A stretch of DNA of 64,000 nucleotides. Source: Akkermansia sp. (GTDB lineage: Bacteria; Verrucomicrobiota; Verrucomicrobiia; Verrucomicrobiales; Akkermansiaceae). Location: contig JAFZGW010000033.1 in the NCBI GenBank assembly GCA_017555205.1, positions 79,547 to 143,546 on the forward strand. The letters run 5' to 3'. The notes under the pieces are model-generated. The model did not search any database. It saw only the letters and a list, made by a program, of their open reading frames with translations, and had not been told where the DNA came from. A program made the translations under genes and the position numbers. This document shows, piece after piece, positions 62,198 to 64,000 of the stretch (position 1 is the stretch's first letter; each line of letters opens with the position of its first letter).

Positions 62198-63466
62198 TTA
62201 CTCAGCGTCCGGCAAGAGCTCCTCGAGCAAGGCCTCGATATCGGTCTTGCAGGACTCGCGAGTGGCGAGGTTCTTGAGCTCCAGCTCGGGATATTCGCTA
62301 CCGACGATAACCGCCCAGGTGGCACCAATCTTCTCGGCGCGCTTGAGCTGATTGCCCATCTTGGCCGGGGAAAGCGGGAGGTCTACACGCACGCCGGAAT
62401 CGCGCAGCGAGGAAGCCAATGAAAGCATCTGCGGGCGCATCTCAGGCGCGGCAAGCACCAGGCACACGTCGCAGGCATTCGGCTTCACTGCGGCATCTCT
62501 CAGGGCGCGGGCAGCGGGGCAAGCCTCTATCAGGTGAGCAATCACGGCATCACCCATAGCAAAACCCGTAGCAGGCATATCGACAGCGCCATTGGAAAGC
62601 GTGGACACCAAGCCATTGTAGCGACCGCCACCGGCAATAGCGCGCAGGCTGTGGCCCTTATCGAAAATCTCGAACACCAAGCCGGTGTAATAGGCCAAAC
62701 CACGCACAACGTAGAGGTCAAGTTTCACATAATCCGCCAATCCACGGGCAGTAAGCTCGGCAAGCACCGTCTCGTAGCGCGGGGAACAACCGGCGGGCGG
62801 GTTCTTAATGAAAGCCTCGATATCTTCGCGCTTCATGCCGAAGGCGTCGAGCTTCTCCTGACACACCTCGGGGCGGTCACGCTCGAACTTGTCGATAATT
62901 GCAAGGAAATCGCCTGTTTTTTCCTCGGGCACGCCATGCTCGGCAGCATAGCTCAGCCACACCTCGCGGTCAGAGATACGCACGACGAAATCATCTGCCG
63001 TGAAACCGAACTCGCGCATGCAGTCAATGGCAAGAGCGATGAGCTCGGCGTCGGAACCTTCACCGGATTCGCCGAGAATATCAGCATTGAACTGCACGAA
63101 CTCGCGGAGACGGCCCTTCTGGGGTTTCTCGTAGCGGAAGCAGGAGCCAATCTCAAACCATTTGAGCGGCTTGGTGTATTCGCGCTGATAGGCAGCGGCG
63201 ATTCGACCGAGGGAGGCGGTAAGCTCCGGGCGCACCGTGATATCGCGCTCGCCTTGGTCGATAAAGCGGAAAAGCTGGGTGGGCAATTCACCACCGGACT
63301 TCTTCAGGTAAAGCTCGGTGGCTTCGAGCGTGGGAGCCTCCCACTCAACGAAGCCGTAACGATGTGCAACCTTACGCCATGTGTCGAAAAGATAGGCACG
63401 CAGAGCGTACTCCTGAGGGGCAAAATCGCGGAAACCGGTAAGCGGTTGGAATCTGGCGTCTGGCAT
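62198..63466 (-). CDS. hisS: Histidyl-tRNA synthetase
   Basis: The 422-residue class II synthetase charges tRNA-His. Motif 1 lies at TRWRKVAHRYGFVE-like residues near 30, motif 2 is SCFRYEKPQKGRLREFVQFNAD (about 106-127), and the histidine-specific block is LYVVRGLAYYTGLVFEI (about 252-268), with AGGGRYNGLV (about 277) as HisB. The C-terminal anticodon-binding domain ends the protein. A consensus promoter precedes it. Confidence 0.96.
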   Translation of the reverse strand: MPDARFQPLTGFRDFAPQEYALRAYLFDTWRKVAHRYGFVEWEAPTLEATELYLKKSGGELPTQLFRFIDQGERDITVRPELTASLGRIAAAYQREYTKPLKWFEIGSCFRYEKPQKGRLREFVQFNADILGESGEGSDAELIALAIDCMREFGFTADDFVVRISDREVWLSYAAEHGVPEEKTGDFLAIIDKFERDRPEVCQEKLDAFGMKREDIEAFIKNPPAGCSPRYETVLAELTARGLADYVKLDLYVVRGLAYYTGLVFEIFDKGHSLRAIAGGGRYNGLVSTLSNGAVDMPATGFAMGDAVIAHLIEACPAARALRDAAVKPNACDVCLVLAAPEMRPQMLSLASSLRDSGVRVDLPLSPAKMGNQLKRAEKIGATWAVIVGSEYPELELKNLATRESCKTDIEALLEELLPDAE

Positions 63467-63502
63467 AAGATATAATTAACTGGTTAAAATTAAGTGGTTG
63501 AT

Positions 63503-63530
63503 ATTATACGCGGCGGCGCAATACTGTCAA
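63503..63530 (-). promoter_or_regulatory. Consensus hisS promoter
   Basis: TTGACA (63530-63525), 16 bases, TATAAT (63508-63503), giving a leader of about 30 bases before the ATG at 63466. Confidence 0.75.
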
Positions 63531-63564
63531 CACCAAATTGATAGTGCATGTCAGTAAGTACCGC

Positions 63565-63611
63565 GGCAAAAAGAAAGGCGGGAGGATACCCCAAGGCATC
63601 CCCCCACCTTT
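63565..63611 (-). terminator. Terminator after gap
   Basis: On the minus strand AAAGGTGGGGGGATGCC pairs (with one bulge and wobble pairs) with GGTATCCTCCCGCCTTT, followed by CTTTTTG. Confidence 0.75.
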
Positions 63612-63651
63612 ATAGGTAAAGTCAGTTTTGCAACTGCTTGGCTTATGAGAC

Positions 63652-64000
<349 letters not shown>

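Overview
The window is a chromosomal segment of a Gram-negative bacterium of the PVC group, most likely Verrucomicrobiota and probably close to Akkermansia. The evidence is large surface proteins that combine chlamydial-type Pmp repeats (GGAI / FxxN), autotransporter-associated beta-strand repeats and a PEP-CTERM sorting tail with a run of arginines, together with lipid A acylation and heptosyltransferase functions, a menaquinone gene, GH31 and GH36 glycosidases, and moderately high GC. Species assignment is inference. No rRNA, tRNA or CRISPR array was seen.

Layout. 1-4625: a giant beta-strand-repeat surface protein (minus strand, C-terminus beyond the window) with a near-consensus promoter, followed by an IS4-type transposase remnant. 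5273-9270: recG and an amidase lipoprotein diverge from a D,D-carboxypeptidase lipoprotein. 9370-12513: a membrane protein, a lipoprotein and a fused LpxL/WaaF-like enzyme. 12594-23383: argD, pyrC, DUF3820, menA, ankyrin, AlkD, Bax-inhibitor, Jag, GH36 alpha-galactosidase, alr and ppa. 23470-28373: recQ, tatD, a decayed lipoprotein pseudogene and an ankyrin protein. 28409-32422: an SsuABC-type ABC importer followed by a GlcD-like flavoenzyme. 32495-36831: HIT, GH31, an orphan PAS histidine kinase and a small protein in one minus-strand run. 36973-38037: an SAH-hydrolase-like protein. 43530-55020: membrane protein, thioesterase, rplS, rpmI, rplT, recJ, an M50-like protease, an alpha/beta-hydrolase-like protein, an OmpA-like protein, a HAD phosphatase, a bS22/mS38-like mini-protein and htpG. 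55112-57633: a MerR regulator, rseP and a small secreted protein. 62198-64000: hisS and the end of gap.

The most striking system is a pair of paralogous cassettes (38030-43394 and 57652-62085). Each has a tyrosine recombinase diverging from a Pmp/PEP-CTERM surface protein gene. Between them lies a short segment of about 110-116 bp flanked by inverted repeats (17 bp with one mismatch in cassette A, 20 bp perfect in cassette B). In both, a TTGACT -35 hexamer sits at one inner edge of the flippable segment and the repeat arm supplies exactly 17 bp of promoter spacer. The -10 hexamer stays outside, on the gene side. Inversion would move the -35 from the recombinase side to the surface-protein side and build TTGACT-N17-TATACT (B) or TTGACT-N17-TAGTGT (A). 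This predicts recombinase-controlled on/off phase variation of surface proteins.

A second theme is promoter architecture. Many genes carry TTGNNN-N17-TANNNT with the -10 ending only 6-11 bases before the ATG and no evident Shine-Dalgarno, so leaderless or nearly leaderless mRNAs look common here. rplS is an exception, with a long leader and a clear Shine-Dalgarno.
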